Source: an uncultured Gammaproteobacteria bacterium (lineage in GTDB: Bacteria > Pseudomonadota > Gammaproteobacteria > UBA9214). From it: DNA of 6,507 nucleotides. A program made the translations under genes and the position numbers. Every line of letters begins with the position of its first letter. Within the stretch, counting starts at the first letter, position 1. Location: positions 1-6,507 of the forward strand of contig CAJQOV010000031.1 in assembly GCA_905480065.1 (NCBI GenBank), read 5' to 3'. The notes under the pieces were generated by a model. That model saw only the letters and a list, made by a program, of their open reading frames with translations, had not been told where the DNA came from and searched no databases. Positions 6,381 to 6,507 of the stretch are shown piece after piece.

Positions 6381-6507
6381 GTGACAAACCGGGAATCCAT
6401 ACGCCAGCTCATTGTCGAGAAAAGTGGCACTGATGCACAGGCGCTCACCAATGAGCTGAAACAGGCAGGAACCATCCAATCCATAACGGCAACCGTGCAC
6501 AACCTTG
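6381..6507 (+). CDS. N-terminus of a receiver-like, possibly FimX-type (GGDEF/EAL) signalling protein (partial)
   Basis: Forty-two residues are visible before the right edge, from a GTG with a good Shine-Dalgarno motif. The sequence begins MTNRESIRQLIVEKSGTDAQ and continues ALTNELKQAGTI. This is the beta1-alpha1 pattern of response-regulator receiver domains (LIVEDS..DAE.L...L...G). It closely resembles the remembered N-terminus of Pseudomonas FimX, which carries a degenerate receiver followed by PAS, GGDEF and EAL domains. The acidic pair that binds Mg2+ after beta1 is E-K here instead of E-D, so the domain is probably not phosphorylated in the usual way. The rest of the protein is outside the window, so any cyclic-di-GMP role is inference from resemblance. 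An in-frame ATG at 6339 would add 14 residues and is less likely. No other gene lies between it and the divergent acetyltransferase. Confidence 0.6.
   Translation, partial: MTNRESIRQLIVEKSGTDAQALTNELKQAGTIQSITATVHNL

Noticed and set aside
6176..6502. Minus-strand open frame of 108 codons at the right edge
   Set aside because: It overlaps the better supported plus-strand start at 6381, has no recognisable domain, and its composition is that of a shadow frame.

Overview
The window looks like ordinary chromosomal DNA of a gammaproteobacterium. It is moderately GC-rich by eye and densely packed. The evidence is the complete EF-P beta-lysylation set (efp with the modified lysine in a PGKG loop, epmA, epmB), a combination typical of Gammaproteobacteria, plus a proteobacterial MlaE/MlaF/MlaD-type ABC transporter and the start of a protein that resembles the N-terminus of FimX. 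I cannot name the genus. I saw no mobile elements, CRISPR arrays, tRNAs or rRNAs.

Layout, left to right. Positions 1-2856 hold a minus-strand operon read right to left: a permease with an N-terminal STAS domain (2856-1741), its ATPase (1735-941), a membrane-anchored MCE (MlaD-family) protein (947-21), and the first six codons of another gene (18-1), probably the transport auxiliary lipoprotein of such systems. Upstream of these on the same strand are epmA (3909-2908) and efp (4493-3924). All the gaps are short: 14 bp between efp and epmA, 51 bp between epmA and the permease, and 7 bp or less within the transporter. One long transcript efp-epmA-permease-ATPase-MCE-lipoprotein is therefore possible. 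epmB (4535-5551) runs the other way, with only about 40 bp between it and efp. A GNAT acetyltransferase (6103-5582, minus) converges on epmB. After a 277-bp spacer, a plus-strand gene begins at 6381 and runs off the right edge. Its N-terminus resembles a degenerate receiver domain of the FimX type.

How the genes work together. EpmB converts (S)-alpha-lysine to (R)-beta-lysine, EpmA attaches this to Lys34 of EF-P, and modified EF-P relieves ribosome stalling at polyproline stretches. All three genes lie within 1.7 kb and the key residues are visible in each. The transporter probably moves lipids between inner and outer membranes to maintain the cell envelope. Its possible co-transcription with epmA is the most interesting contextual point. 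I found no convincing undescribed system here; the findings are modest.
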